Part shown: in pieces, positions 34,435 to 42,700 of the stretch
Layout of the letters: every line of letters begins with the position of its first letter
Numbering within the stretch: position 1 is the first letter of the stretch
DNA from: Arthrobacter sp. Soil736
GTDB taxonomy: Bacteria; Actinomycetota; Actinomycetes; Actinomycetales; Micrococcaceae
Assembly: GCF_001428005.1 (NCBI RefSeq)
Contig: NZ_LMSB01000009.1
Coordinates: 1,506-65,505, forward strand
DNA length: 64,000 nucleotides
Direction of reading: 5' to 3'
The notes under the pieces: generated by a model
Database searches by the model: none
Seen by the model: the letters and a program-made list of their open reading frames with translations, nothing else
What the model was told of the DNA's origin: nothing
Translations under genes and position numbers: made by a program

Positions 34435-34448
34435 GGGCCGAAGATCCC
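34435..34448. promoter_or_regulatory. DosR-type box upstream of the usp pseudogene
   Basis: GGGCCGAAGATCCC, 7 of 8 core positions (A for G at position 10). Confidence 0.4.
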
Positions 34449-34585
34449 GGCCTTTTCGAACCAAGATAAGGGTGATGGAGGTTGGCCTGACTGGTTCGTT
34501 TCATGGCTGCAGTTTTAGAGGCCGCTGAGTGCCTCCTCGCGTCTGAGGCCGAGGTCGATGTGGTCAGGACCCGGCAGTGCACAGG

Positions 34586-35449
34586 CTAAGCGGCGCGCTG
34601 GGTAGCGGGACGGGTGACGATCGTGGGGCAGGGAAGATGCAGGAGAATTTTTTCAGCAATGGCGCCGACAGGCTTTCGAAGCCCACCGCGTCCGCGGCAG
34701 CCGATGACCAGAAGCCGAGCGTGTGCAGCGGCACGGAGGAGCGCGTCGGCAGGAGAATCATTCATTTCGAGAGTTTCGTTTACAACGAGCCCCGGGTTCG
34801 AATCTCGGACCGCACCCGCGGCAGAAATCAGCATTTGACCGTCCTGCCCCGGCTCACGGCCACCGGGTGAGGACTCCCCCGCCGAGGGGGCATCCACGTT
34901 TGGTTTCACGTACACAACGGTCAATTCTTCACCCATCCGCAGCGCCTCCACACCCGCCAGATCCAACGCGATCGCGGAGTCCGCTGAACCGTCGACGCCG
35001 ACCACGACCCCTGCACTGTCCCGGGGGCCGAGGCCAAGGCCAGGGATGATCGCCACGGGACTGCGGCTGAGGACGGCCACCTGAAAACTGACCGAGCCGA
35101 ATCCTTCTCCGTGCCTATCCGGCGGCCGGTCCGACCCGACAACCACCGTCTCGGCGCCATCGGACAGCAGACGCAGTACCGACGGCGTTTCGCCGGTACG
35201 CCGCGTCACGACGATCTCCACCGAGGGAACGAGGGCCGAAACGCGGGCGGACTCTGCCTCCAGCAGCGCCTGGGCCTGCGTCATTGCGTCCCGATATTGC
35301 GAGGGCCGCCTGTACGCCCATGGACCGGGGACAACTCGTACAAGATTCAGTCGCAAACCCAGATCGTTCGCCCTCTGCGCAGCCCAATCCTCGGCCTTCC
35401 GGCCGGCAGCCGAGCCGTCAGCCCCTACAAGAACCTCCTGCATTCCCAT
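34586..35449 (-). CDS. Universal stress protein, tandem UspA domains
   Basis: 287 residues from ATG 35449 (GGGAGCG upstream), rejecting a longer frame from 35626. Domain 1 opens VLVGADGSAAGRKAEDWAAQ and has a degraded nucleotide loop (VVGSDRPPDRHGEGFGSVSF); domain 2 opens VVVGVDGSADSAIALDLAG and has GCRGRGGLRKPVGAIAEKIL, with the final Ser of the G-x9-GS loop changed, so ATP binding may be weak. Divergent from the hemerythrin gene. Confidence 0.9.
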   Translation of the reverse strand: MGMQEVLVGADGSAAGRKAEDWAAQRANDLGLRLNLVRVVPGPWAYRRPSQYRDAMTQAQALLEAESARVSALVPSVEIVVTRRTGETPSVLRLLSDGAETVVVGSDRPPDRHGEGFGSVSFQVAVLSRSPVAIIPGLGLGPRDSAGVVVGVDGSADSAIALDLAGVEALRMGEELTVVYVKPNVDAPSAGESSPGGREPGQDGQMLISAAGAVRDSNPGLVVNETLEMNDSPADALLRAAAHARLLVIGCRGRGGLRKPVGAIAEKILLHLPCPTIVTRPATQRAA

Positions 35450-35524
35450 TCCGCGCTCCCATCCTGTCGGCCTGCCTCGGGGTCTTAAATCCTTCCTCCT
35501 TGCTGTGGGAGAGCCAGTGCCGGA

Positions 35525-35549
35525 AGGCCCTGCCGGACTAACAGGGCCT
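35525..35549. terminator. Stem-loop in the usp / hemerythrin interval
   Basis: Perfect 8-bp arms AGGCCCTG (35525-35532) and CAGGGCCT (35542-35549) with a 9-base loop, followed on the plus strand by GTTCTTCTTCC. A second hairpin (CCCTG TTAG CAGGG) lies at 35603-35616. Being between divergent genes they may be operators or leader structures rather than terminators. Confidence 0.35.
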
Positions 35550-35591
35550 GTTCTTCTTCCCAAGTTCCGCAGCGCATGCGCCCCAGCATCT

Positions 35592-35605
35592 GGGCCCAAA
35601 TACCC
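35592..35605. promoter_or_regulatory. DosR-type box candidate upstream of usp (35449)
   Basis: GGGCCCAAATACCC, 7 of 8 core positions (T for G at position 10), 143 bases upstream of the usp start. Confidence 0.35.
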
Positions 35606-35860
35606 TGTTAGCAGGGAGCAGGACACCTAATACTGTGAAATTGAGCGGCCCTTCCCCAAAGACACTGGCGATCCCGTGGTAGTGGTCAGGCTCGGCCATG
35701 TGTTCCGCGTGGAAGAGAAAAGGAGGCGGGTTGGATTACCCGTTGTCCAGGAGGGGGCAATCTCCGGTGTTCAAGAAATTGCCTGTGTCACCGACGGTTC
35801 GGACCCAAGCTGCCGGTCTGGCCAGGAGTGACAAGTAACGATTGCAGGGGGCGGAGAACA

Positions 35861-36379
35861 ATGAATATGCAGAAGGACGACCGATCGGAAAGACGGGCTT
35901 TGGAAGCAGTCGAGCATCATCACGCCGATATGATCACCCGACTCAAGGCGCTCGTGGCGGCACTCATCCACGCCGTCGAAGCTCATGATCCCGCAGCGGA
36001 GGTCAACGCCCGCGAGGTGCTGGTCGAATGGTGCGAGACAGAGCTGATACCCCATGCGCTGGCAGAAGAGGGGCCGCTCTACAAGAGACCAGGCAAGACC
36101 GAACAGGGCAGGCTGCTGGTGGAGGGGATGCTGGCCGAGCATCGAGTGATCGTGGGACTCGTCGACGAGCTCAGGCGCGCTCAAGGGGTAAGTGCCGCGG
36201 TGGCCGCCGGAGCAGTTCAACACATCTTCGCACTTCACTTGGACAAAGAAAACCGGCTTTTGATGCCCTTCATCGCGCTGTCACCCGAGCTGTCACTGGC
36301 GGATGCTGTTGAAGGGCTCCATGAACTTGTAGGCGAAGCACACATCCACTCTGACTACAGGACCAAACCCGCCATCTGA
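35861..36379 (+). CDS. Hemerythrin-like HHE domain protein
   Basis: 172 residues; ATG 35861 preceded by GGGGGCGGAG. Four-helix pattern with possible di-iron ligands: VEHHHADMI (first helix), CETELIPHALAEEGPLY (His and Glu), LAEHRVIVGLVDEL and IFALHLDKENRLLMPF (H..x..E). Hemerythrin-like proteins bind O2 or NO, or act in iron and redox homeostasis. Its location in a hypoxia/NO-type island fits an O2/NO-binding role, which is inferred. Divergent from a Usp gene. Confidence 0.85.
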   Translation: MNMQKDDRSERRALEAVEHHHADMITRLKALVAALIHAVEAHDPAAEVNAREVLVEWCETELIPHALAEEGPLYKRPGKTEQGRLLVEGMLAEHRVIVGLVDELRRAQGVSAAVAAGAVQHIFALHLDKENRLLMPFIALSPELSLADAVEGLHELVGEAHIHSDYRTKPAI

Positions 36380-36560
36380 CTTCCGTCCCTGTCACCCGGC
36401 CCCGAGCCAGTATGTCCAAGGGCGGACCTGCAGGGTCCGTCCCTCCCCACCCCACTGCAGGAGAAACAGCAATGTCCCCTATATCGAAACGGCCGCCCTT
36501 CGACCCGTCACCGATGACATCAGTCTTCGATGCTCTCGAGCCCGATAAGAGGGAAGCGCA
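36380..36560. other. Short interval with palindrome and weak box
   Basis: GGACCTGCAGGGTCC at 36424-36438 is an almost perfect palindrome but with one base more than a DosR core. CCGCCCTTCGACCC at 36493-36506 matches 6 of 8 core positions, 55 bases before the next ATG. Confidence 0.3.
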
Positions 36561-37202
36561 ATGGCAACCATAACAATCGTCGGAAGCGGGCACATGGCCC
36601 GCGGGCTCGCTACCGCCATGCTCCGTGGAAACCAGCCGGTGCAGATACTGGGACGGGATGGGGCACGGACCCGCGACCTGGTCGAAAGCCTGGGGCCTGG
36701 AGCCACCGGCGGAATTACCGGCGCACCCGTCACCGGCGGCATCGTCATCCTGGCGATTCCCCACAGGGAAGTCCGGAACGCCATTTTGGAGGCCGGAGAC
36801 TCCCTTGATGGAAAAGTCGTCGTGGACATCAGTAACCCCGTGGACGTCTCGACTTTCGACCGCCTGACGACGGAACCCGGCACCTCTGCCGCTGAAGAAA
36901 CAGCTCACCTGCTCCACGGACGAGCAGACGTGGTCAAAGCCTTCAACACAACATTTCCCTCAACGCTGGAAGCAGGAACGGTCGCGGGCCAACACCTGGA
37001 CGTATTCATCGCCGGCGATTCGGAAGAGGCCAAGGAGAAAGTCAGTGCAGCTGTAGCGCATGCAGGAATGCGGCCCATTGATGTCGGTCCCCTCCGGCGT
37101 GCCCGCGAGCTTGAGGCCTTCATGATCGTCATCATGGGTCTGCAGGTTAGCGCGGAGCACACGCACTTCAACTGGGACACCGCACTGCGAGTGTTTCCAT
37201 GA
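36561..37202 (+). CDS. NADP/F420-type oxidoreductase (NPD/Fno-like)
   Basis: 213 residues. TITIVGSGHMARGLATAMLR (3-22) is a Rossmann G-x-G-x-x-A motif; GGIVILAIPHREVRNAILEA and VVDISNPVD match the F420H2:NADP oxidoreductase/ProC-like family (KAFNTTFPSTLEAG is the F420-dependent enzymes' conserved VKAFNT block). It may reduce NADP with F420 or act on another small substrate. RBS AGAGGGAAG upstream. It is convergent with pfkA. Confidence 0.8.
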   Translation: MATITIVGSGHMARGLATAMLRGNQPVQILGRDGARTRDLVESLGPGATGGITGAPVTGGIVILAIPHREVRNAILEAGDSLDGKVVVDISNPVDVSTFDRLTTEPGTSAAEETAHLLHGRADVVKAFNTTFPSTLEAGTVAGQHLDVFIAGDSEEAKEKVSAAVAHAGMRPIDVGPLRRARELEAFMIVIMGLQVSAEHTHFNWDTALRVFP

Positions 37203-37274
37203 TCCGGAATGCCACCGCCACACGCCAAGGACTATCGGCCGCATCCCCATCTTGATTCAGTCACGGAACAGCTC

Positions 37275-38267
37275 TCACCCGAAAAGGACGGCCGCCCCCT
37301 GGTAGCGGTGTTCTGGCACGGTCTTCAGCTGGCCCAGCGCTGAATCGAAATCCACGGCGACCACCTCGGTGCCGCGAAGGGAGACCATGACACCCCACTC
37401 GCCGCGGGCCGCCTTATCGACGGCAGCCATTCCCATGCGCGTGGCCAGCACGCGGTCAAACGCTGTCGGCACACCGCCTCGCTGGATATGCCCCAGCACC
37501 GTGGCACGCGTTTCAATCCCTGTTAGTACCTCCAGCTCAGGTTCCAGCATGAGGCCGATGCCTCCGAGGCGCGGCCGGCCGAAGGTGTCCACAGGCACGA
37601 ATGCCTCCGCGACAACGACCAAAGGTGCCCGACCTCGCCTGCGAGCCGACATTACCCACTGGGCAACTTGGTCCAAGGACACCCGGTGCTCCGGAATCAG
37701 GACCGCATGGGCTCCGGATGCCATCCCGGACTGCAGCGCAATCCAGCCGGCGTTGCGCCCCATAACCTCCGCGATCATGCAGCGGTGATGTGATTCGCCC
37801 GTCGTACGCAGCCTGTCGATCGCCTCCGTTGCGATCTGCACCGCCGTGTCAAAGCCAAAAGTGTAGTCGGTTGCGTTGAGATCATTGTCGATGGTCTTGG
37901 GAACTCCGACGACCTTTAGGCCGGCCTCGGTTAGGGCCCGTGCGGCGGCGAGAGTACCCTCACCGCCGATGGCAATGAGACCCTCTATTCCGAGTTGATC
38001 CAACGTCGCCTTGACTGCCCTTCGTCCGCCGTTTGCCAAAGGGTTTGTCCGGGATGTGCCAAGAATGGTCCCGCCCTGCTTCGAGATCCCGCGAACGCTC
38101 AACCGCGGCAGCGGCATGCTGTCAGCCTCCATGACCCCGCGCCAGCCATCCTTGAAGCCGACGAACTCCTGGCCATGGACCGTAATTCCTTTCAGCACGG
38201 CGCCGCGGATCACTGCGTTGAGCCCCGGGCAGCCACCACCGCTGGTTAGGATCCCGATCTTCGTCAC
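37275..38267 (-). CDS. pfkA: 6-phosphofructokinase
   Basis: 330 residues from GTG 38267 (AGGAACG upstream); upstream in-frame codons to 38675 are not coding-like. Motifs: TSGGGCPGLNAVIRG (nucleotide site), GGEGTL, VPKTIDND (catalytic Asp) and MGRNAGWIAL. A glycine (not aspartate) in GGEGT fits ATP rather than PPi use, while the Lys of PKTIDND is seen in PPi types and in actinobacterial ATP enzymes, so ATP is favoured but not certain. It commits fructose-6-phosphate to glycolysis. M. tuberculosis uses a PfkB in its DosR regulon; here the analogue is PfkA. Divergent from an SDR gene with a box candidate between. Confidence 0.9.
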   Translation of the reverse strand: MTKIGILTSGGGCPGLNAVIRGAVLKGITVHGQEFVGFKDGWRGVMEADSMPLPRLSVRGISKQGGTILGTSRTNPLANGGRRAVKATLDQLGIEGLIAIGGEGTLAAARALTEAGLKVVGVPKTIDNDLNATDYTFGFDTAVQIATEAIDRLRTTGESHHRCMIAEVMGRNAGWIALQSGMASGAHAVLIPEHRVSLDQVAQWVMSARRRGRAPLVVVAEAFVPVDTFGRPRLGGIGLMLEPELEVLTGIETRATVLGHIQRGGVPTAFDRVLATRMGMAAVDKAARGEWGVMVSLRGTEVVAVDFDSALGQLKTVPEHRYQGAAVLFG

Positions 38268-38400
38268 GTCTGCACCGTTCCTGTCGTTTGGGGTGGCCGG
38301 TCCGCGGGAGGGAATAGCCATGCTTCGGGGCGCGAACCTGAGCGCCGTATCCGAACCGTTCCCACTCCATCCATTCCAGTGACTGCCCCCGCGCCGAACA

Positions 38401-38414
38401 GGGCCGAAAGGCTC
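38401..38414. promoter_or_regulatory. DosR-type box between pfkA and SDR gene
   Basis: GGGCCGAAAGGCTC, 7 of 8 core positions; 77 bases before the SDR ATG and 134 before the pfkA start. Confidence 0.4.
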
Positions 38415-38490
38415 TTCAAAGACCGGTGCCAGTGCAGGACACTGGCAAGAGGGTCGCCCGAGCGGTCCCAAGGCTCGCCAGGAGGAAGAA

Positions 38491-39240
38491 ATGGCCCGAC
38501 TCGATGGAAAGGTCGCCCTGGTCACGGGGGCAGCGCGAGGCATCGGAGCAGCAATCGGCAAACGGCTCAGCTCGGAGGGAGCCCGGGTTGTCCTGGGCGA
38601 CATTCTCGACGAGGAAGGCCAAACCTTGGCTGCGCAGCTGGGCGAGGGCGTCCTGTACGTGCACCTCGACGTCACCGACCCCGCACAGTGGGGTCAAGCC
38701 GTCGACCGGACCACGGACGCTTTCGGGGGGCTGAGCGTTCTCGTCAACAACGCCGGCATCGTCAGCTTCGGCAGCGTCGAGAACTGCACGCATGAGGAGT
38801 GGGCCCGGATTCTGGATGTGAATCTCACCGGGGTGTTCAACGGGATCAAGGCTGCTGTGCCGGCGTTGAAGGCTTCCGGGGCTGCTTCGATCATCAATAT
38901 CTCCTCGATCGCGGGTGTCCAGGGCTACGAGCAGCTATCCGCCTACACGGCGTCCAAGTTTGGTGTCACCGGTTTGACCAAGAGCGCGGCCCTGGACCTC
39001 GCCCGTTATGGCATACGCGTGAATTCGGTGCACCCGGGTGTCGTCCTCACACCCATGACAGAGGGTCTTGGCCTCAGCACTTCCCACATTGCTCTCAACC
39101 GAGTCGGGAAGCCTGAGGAAATCTCCGAGCTGGTGCTCTACCTGGCCGGTGACGAATCAGCCTTCGCCACCGGTTCATCCTTCGTTATTGACGGAGGAGA
39201 GACCGCTGGTCTGGCCCACAACGCCGCGCCCGGGGACTGA
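38491..39240 (+). CDS. Short-chain dehydrogenase, HSD-like
   Basis: 249 residues, complete classical SDR: TGAARGIG (12-19), NNAG (86-89), S138/S139, Y152 and K156 in YTASK, and VHPGVVLTPM near the substrate lid. Closest in pattern to 3-alpha(or 20-beta)-hydroxysteroid dehydrogenase-type SDRs, but the substrate is not determinable. ATG with AGGAGGAAG upstream. Divergent from pfkA. Confidence 0.88.
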   Translation: MARLDGKVALVTGAARGIGAAIGKRLSSEGARVVLGDILDEEGQTLAAQLGEGVLYVHLDVTDPAQWGQAVDRTTDAFGGLSVLVNNAGIVSFGSVENCTHEEWARILDVNLTGVFNGIKAAVPALKASGAASIINISSIAGVQGYEQLSAYTASKFGVTGLTKSAALDLARYGIRVNSVHPGVVLTPMTEGLGLSTSHIALNRVGKPEEISELVLYLAGDESAFATGSSFVIDGGETAGLAHNAAPGD

Positions 39241-39279
39241 AGAGATGTTGTAGACCATGGGCAGGCGGGCCTGTACGTC

Positions 39280-39293
39280 AGGACTTTTTGCCC
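39280..39293. promoter_or_regulatory. DosR-type box upstream of PNPOx copy 2
   Basis: AGGACTTTTTGCCC keeps the GGAC and CCC half-sites at the right spacing (6 of 8 core positions), 37 bases before the ATG. Confidence 0.4.
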
Positions 39294-39329
39294 TGGTGAG
39301 CGATCCCTGTGGTGGGTAGGATCCCGAGC

Positions 39330-39794
39330 ATGAGTACCTCAGAAGCTGGGCCGAAGACAGAAATTCTCAGTGTTCATGATTGCTGGAAGTACCTGCGGTC
39401 CGCTTCCGTGGGCCGCTTGGCAGTGATCAAGGGTGCCGTGCCAGAGATTTTCCCGGTGAACTACCTGCCGGAGGACGGAACGGTGATCTTCCGGACCGGC
39501 CCGGGTACCAAGCTGGACGCTGTCCTTCAAGGGGGAACCGTGGCACTGGAAGCGGACGGGCTGAACGACTACGGCACTATCGCCTGGAGCGTCGTTCTCA
39601 AGGGACAGCCCGAAACTGCAGCCGTGGAAGGGGACCGCCTGCAAGCGGCCGATCGTGACCTGGCCCCCTGGGAGGAAGGGGTCAAGGACCAGCTGATCCG
39701 AATCACGCCGACAGAACTCAGCGGACGCCGCTTCGTCATCAGTTCGCCCCAGCACTGGTGGCAGCCCCGCGACGCGGCTTCATCCATGGACTAG
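39330..39794 (+). CDS. Pyridoxamine 5'-phosphate oxidase-like flavin protein (copy 2)
   Basis: 154 residues from ATG 39330. Same fold as the copies at 27516 and 44593: CWKYLRSASVGRLAVIKGAV, EIFPVNYLPEDGTVIFRTGP GTKL, ALEADGLNDYGTIAWSVVLKG and a C-terminal GRRFVISSPQHWW. It is preceded by a weak DosR-type box and follows the SDR gene by 90 bases. Paralogues in one locus suggest duplication and possibly different ligands. Confidence 0.85.
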   Translation: MSTSEAGPKTEILSVHDCWKYLRSASVGRLAVIKGAVPEIFPVNYLPEDGTVIFRTGPGTKLDAVLQGGTVALEADGLNDYGTIAWSVVLKGQPETAAVEGDRLQAADRDLAPWEEGVKDQLIRITPTELSGRRFVISSPQHWWQPRDAASSMD

Positions 39795-39879
39795 CTGAAT
39801 CGGGTGTCAGGCCTGATGTCGGCGCCCTCCCTAAGAGAGTTCCCCGCCGGCAGAATGGTTGACGGAGCTCTGGCATGGA

Positions 39880-41310
39880 TCAGTTTCTCCCCCGGCGGAA
39901 CCGGCAACCGCTTAGGCAGGGTTGTCGGAGAGATTCGGTTTCGAGGTGTTCCGGGACCCGGGCGCTCCAGCCCAACCCTCTTTTGATGCGTAGTCGCAGA
40001 GCGTCCGAAGCGTCGGGATCTCCGTGGGTGATGTAAGTCATGCCCGGGATCTGAGGGGCAGCGCGCATCCAGTCGATGATTTCATGAAAATCGGGGCTGA
40101 GAATTCGTCCACCGGCACAACCTCGGCCCCTATGGGTATGGGACATCTTCGCCGTAGATCCGCAGATACTTAACGCCTTCGGCAAGGGCGGCACCATGGG
40201 GTTCCCGCCGCCTGATAGCCGCAGTATCACGACGTTCTTGGGATCGGGGCCGTATGCCTGCAGGTGGTGCAGGACACGGCCGCCTGTCAGCATGCCGTTT
40301 CGCCGAGATAATGATCATTGGTCCACCCCGGAGGTTGAGCAGCTTTGAATCATCGACGCTCCGCGTCAGGGTGGCTACACCATATATTTCCTTATACTCC
40401 TGCGGCTCCAAGCGATGCTCGTCCGGGTGTCGCTGGTACATGACTGATGCGTCGATGGCCATGGGGCTGTTGAGATAAATGGGATGTCCCGAATCGCCTT
40501 CCAGCGCCGGAGCCGGCAAAGATGGAGCATCAGTGTTTCGGCCCGTCCCACGGCGAAGGCGGCGATGAGGATCTCGCCTCCTCGCTTCGCTGTACGAGTG
40601 ACGATCTCACCGAGCTCTGTCTCCGGGTTCGTCGTCGGGTGGGTCCGGTTGCCATACGTTGACTCGGTCACCAGAACGTCCACGGCGCCACGATGACGGG
40701 GCGGATACATGAGCGGATCGTTCGGCCTGCCCAGGTCGCCGGTGAACTGCACCCGCGTGCCTTGGACCGTCAGCAGGATCTGCGAAGCTCCCAGTATGTG
40801 TCCTGCCGGCAGGAAGGTGGCCTCGATTCCTCCCCCAAGACCGAGGGAAGTGTCGAAGTCCTGCTCCCGGAAGCTGTTCAACGACCTGACGGCGTCGGCG
40901 GCTCAATATACCGGTACGGGCGGGTGATGCACGGAGTAACCGCGGAGGTCTGCGTAGCGCGCCTCTTCTTCTTGAAGGTGGCCGCTGTCAGGCAGAAGCA
41001 GCGTGCTCAGTTCTACGGTGCCCGGGGTGGCGTAAACAGCACCGCTGAAGCCATTCCTGACCAGCGCCGGAATGTAACCGCTGTGGTCCAGGTGTGCATG
41101 GGTCAGCAGCACAGCGTCAATCGACCGGGGCGGGACGGGAAACGGTGAGCGATTCCGGTCACGGATGCGTTTGAAGCCTTGGAAGAGCCCGCAGTCGATC
41201 AGGATGCGTGTTCCCTGGGACTCAAACAAGGTTACGCGACCCGGTGACGGTGTCAGCCGCTCCGCAGAAGCATATTCCTGTCCTTCATTGCAACTGCTTT
41301 CAGAGAACAA
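39880..41310 (-). pseudogene. Beta-CASP metallo-beta-lactamase ribonuclease, multiply broken
   Basis: Segments in order: GRVTLFESQGTRILIDCGLF and LTHAHLDHSGYIPALVRNGF (metal site HxHxDH) up to PVPVY, then in-frame TGA at 40903-40905; LNSFREQDFDTSLG to ESTYGNRTHP (beta-CASP region); a shift near 40490 to YLNSPMAIDASVMYQRHPDE; a shift near 40290 to MLTGGRVLHHLQAYGPDPKN; and a shift near 40150 before FHEIIDWMRAAPQIPGMTYI THGDPDASDAL. One nonsense codon and at least three frame changes make it clearly dead. It overlaps the Usp gene upstream by 11 bases and was its operon partner. Confidence 0.8.
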
Positions 41311-41782
41311 GCGGAAACGGAACTGCCCAACGTGCCGAGCCCTCTTTGGCTGCCGCCCGGACGACGAGCACAGGGCAATGGGCGTGGGCGACGCAGGCTG
41401 AGCTGACCGACCCGAGCAGCAAACCGGCGAAGCCGCCGCGGCCTCTCCGTCCGACCACTAGCAGGTCGGCCTCGTTGCTGGCATCGACGAGCACAGACCG
41501 GGCGAATCCTTCGACAAGCCGCGTGTGCACATTCCGCGGCCGTTCGGCGCCAAAGGCCATGGTCACGGCCTCCTGAAGGAGTTCCTCGGCGCGCTCCTTG
41601 AACCCTCCGATGCCCACGGCCACATAGCTGTCATACATGTTCGGGTACTCCCAGCACGCCACGGCTTCAATCTCCGCTGCCAGCGGCTTCGCAAAACGCT
41701 GCGCCTGCCGTAAGGCTTCGACGGAGGCTTCCGAGCCGTCGACGCCCACCACAATCTTGAATGCATCGTCCACTCTCGCCAT
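41300..41782 (-). CDS. Universal stress protein, single UspA domain
   Basis: 160 residues from ATG 41782 (GGGAGAC six bases upstream), rejecting 41803 and 41854. Opening IVVGVDGSEASVEALRQAQR and nucleotide loop GRRGRGGFAGLLLGSVSSAC (G-x2-G-x9-G-S intact) indicate an ATP-binding Usp. Closely resembles the Usp at 54336 (AHAHCPVLVV end). Divergent from dosR; both start near the same DosR-type box. Confidence 0.92.
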   Translation of the reverse strand: MARVDDAFKIVVGVDGSEASVEALRQAQRFAKPLAAEIEAVACWEYPNMYDSYVAVGIGGFKERAEELLQEAVTMAFGAERPRNVHTRLVEGFARSVLVDASNEADLLVVGRRGRGGFAGLLLGSVSSACVAHAHCPVLVVRAAAKEGSARWAVPFPLVL

Positions 41783-41889
41783 CGCGGGTCTCCCGTTCGT
41801 CATCGAGCCGTTGGCACCACTTTCTGCCGGACACGACGACAAAAGTATGGCCATAGGTCACAGGTCCTCACGGAGAGCCCAACGTTCCC

Positions 41890-41903
41890 GGGCCGTTGGA
41901 CCC
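41890..41903. promoter_or_regulatory. DosR-type box between usp and dosR
   Basis: GGGCCGTTGGACCC: all eight core positions. It lies 92 bases before the dosR ATG and 108 before the usp start, so autoregulation with coregulation of usp is suggested. Confidence 0.6.
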
Positions 41904-41994
41904 TTGTGACCCCACCCTGGTTCCTAAAGAATTAGTCACACGCAACACGCAGGTCGCATCGCACCCGCGGCGCATGGCACGAGAGGAGACGAAC

Positions 41995-42681
41995 ATGGAC
42001 GGGCCAGCATCATCGGTCGGAGGCGGTGACGCTTCTTCTCCTGCCCCCATCCGGGTGTTCATTCTTGACGACCATGAATTGGTGCGGCGGGGGCTCCAGG
42101 ACCTGCTGGAAAGCGAAGGTTTCGTCGTCGTCGGTATGTCCGGCTCGGCCGCGGAAGCGACGCGTCGGATTCCCGCGCTGCACCCGGACGTCTCTGTCCT
42201 GGATGCCCGACTGCCGGATGGCACCGGCATCGAGGTCTGCCGGGACGTCCGCTCCGTGGATGAGACGCTTAAGTGCCTGATCCTGACGAGCTACGACGAC
42301 GAACACGCCCTCCGGGGCGCAGTGCTGGCCGGCGCCGCCGGGTATGTGCTCAAGGAGATCGGTGGTTCGGACCTCATCGGCGCCGTGAACAGGGCCGCGC
42401 GCGGGGAATCGTTATTTGACGCGGACCTGAAGGCAAGAATCATTCAGGGACTAGCGGAGCCGAAGCGGGTGGATCCCAGGGTGGCTTCGCTGACGCCGCA
42501 GGAACGTCGCGTTCTTGAACTTGTCGGACAAGGCCTGACCAATCGTCAGATCGGTGACCGGATGCTTCTGGCGGAAAAGACGGTCAAGAACTACGTTTCA
42601 TCCCTGCTGGCAAAGCTGGGCTTTGAACGCAGGACGCAGGCGGCTGTGCACATGGCACATGAATCAGCGTCCGGCCAGTGA
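41995..42681 (+). CDS. dosR: DosR/DevR-type NarL-family response regulator
   Basis: 228 residues from ATG 41995 (GAGAGGAGA upstream). Receiver: DD at 25-26, phosphoacceptor D70 (SVLDARLPDG), T98/S99 and K120. The output domain (about 166-222) ends with the run from LLAEKTVKNY through LLAKLGFERRTQAAV, nearly that of M. tuberculosis DosR, including K195, K198 and N199 that correspond to its DNA-contacting K179, K182 and N183. This suggests a conserved binding site, which the boxes in this window reflect. DosR turns on the hypoxia/NO/CO dormancy regulon. Convergent with the kinase gene, 19 bases apart. Confidence 0.92.
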   Translation: MDGPASSVGGGDASSPAPIRVFILDDHELVRRGLQDLLESEGFVVVGMSGSAAEATRRIPALHPDVSVLDARLPDGTGIEVCRDVRSVDETLKCLILTSYDDEHALRGAVLAGAAGYVLKEIGGSDLIGAVNRAARGESLFDADLKARIIQGLAEPKRVDPRVASLTPQERRVLELVGQGLTNRQIGDRMLLAEKTVKNYVSSLLAKLGFERRTQAAVHMAHESASGQ

Positions 42682-42700
42682 ATGTTCCGGCCGGTGTCAT

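Noticed and set aside
36424..36438. GGACCTGCAGGGTCC as a DosR box
   Set aside because: The half-sites are one base too far apart relative to the core used here; listed only as a palindrome.
37275..38267. PPi-dependent phosphofructokinase
   Set aside because: The key position in GGEGT is Gly, which favours ATP, although the Lys in PKTIDND leaves some doubt.
40903..40905. In-frame TGA in the beta-CASP gene as a selenocysteine codon
   Set aside because: Further frameshifts downstream show the gene is dead, no SECIS-like hairpin is visible, and no family member has Sec at that place.
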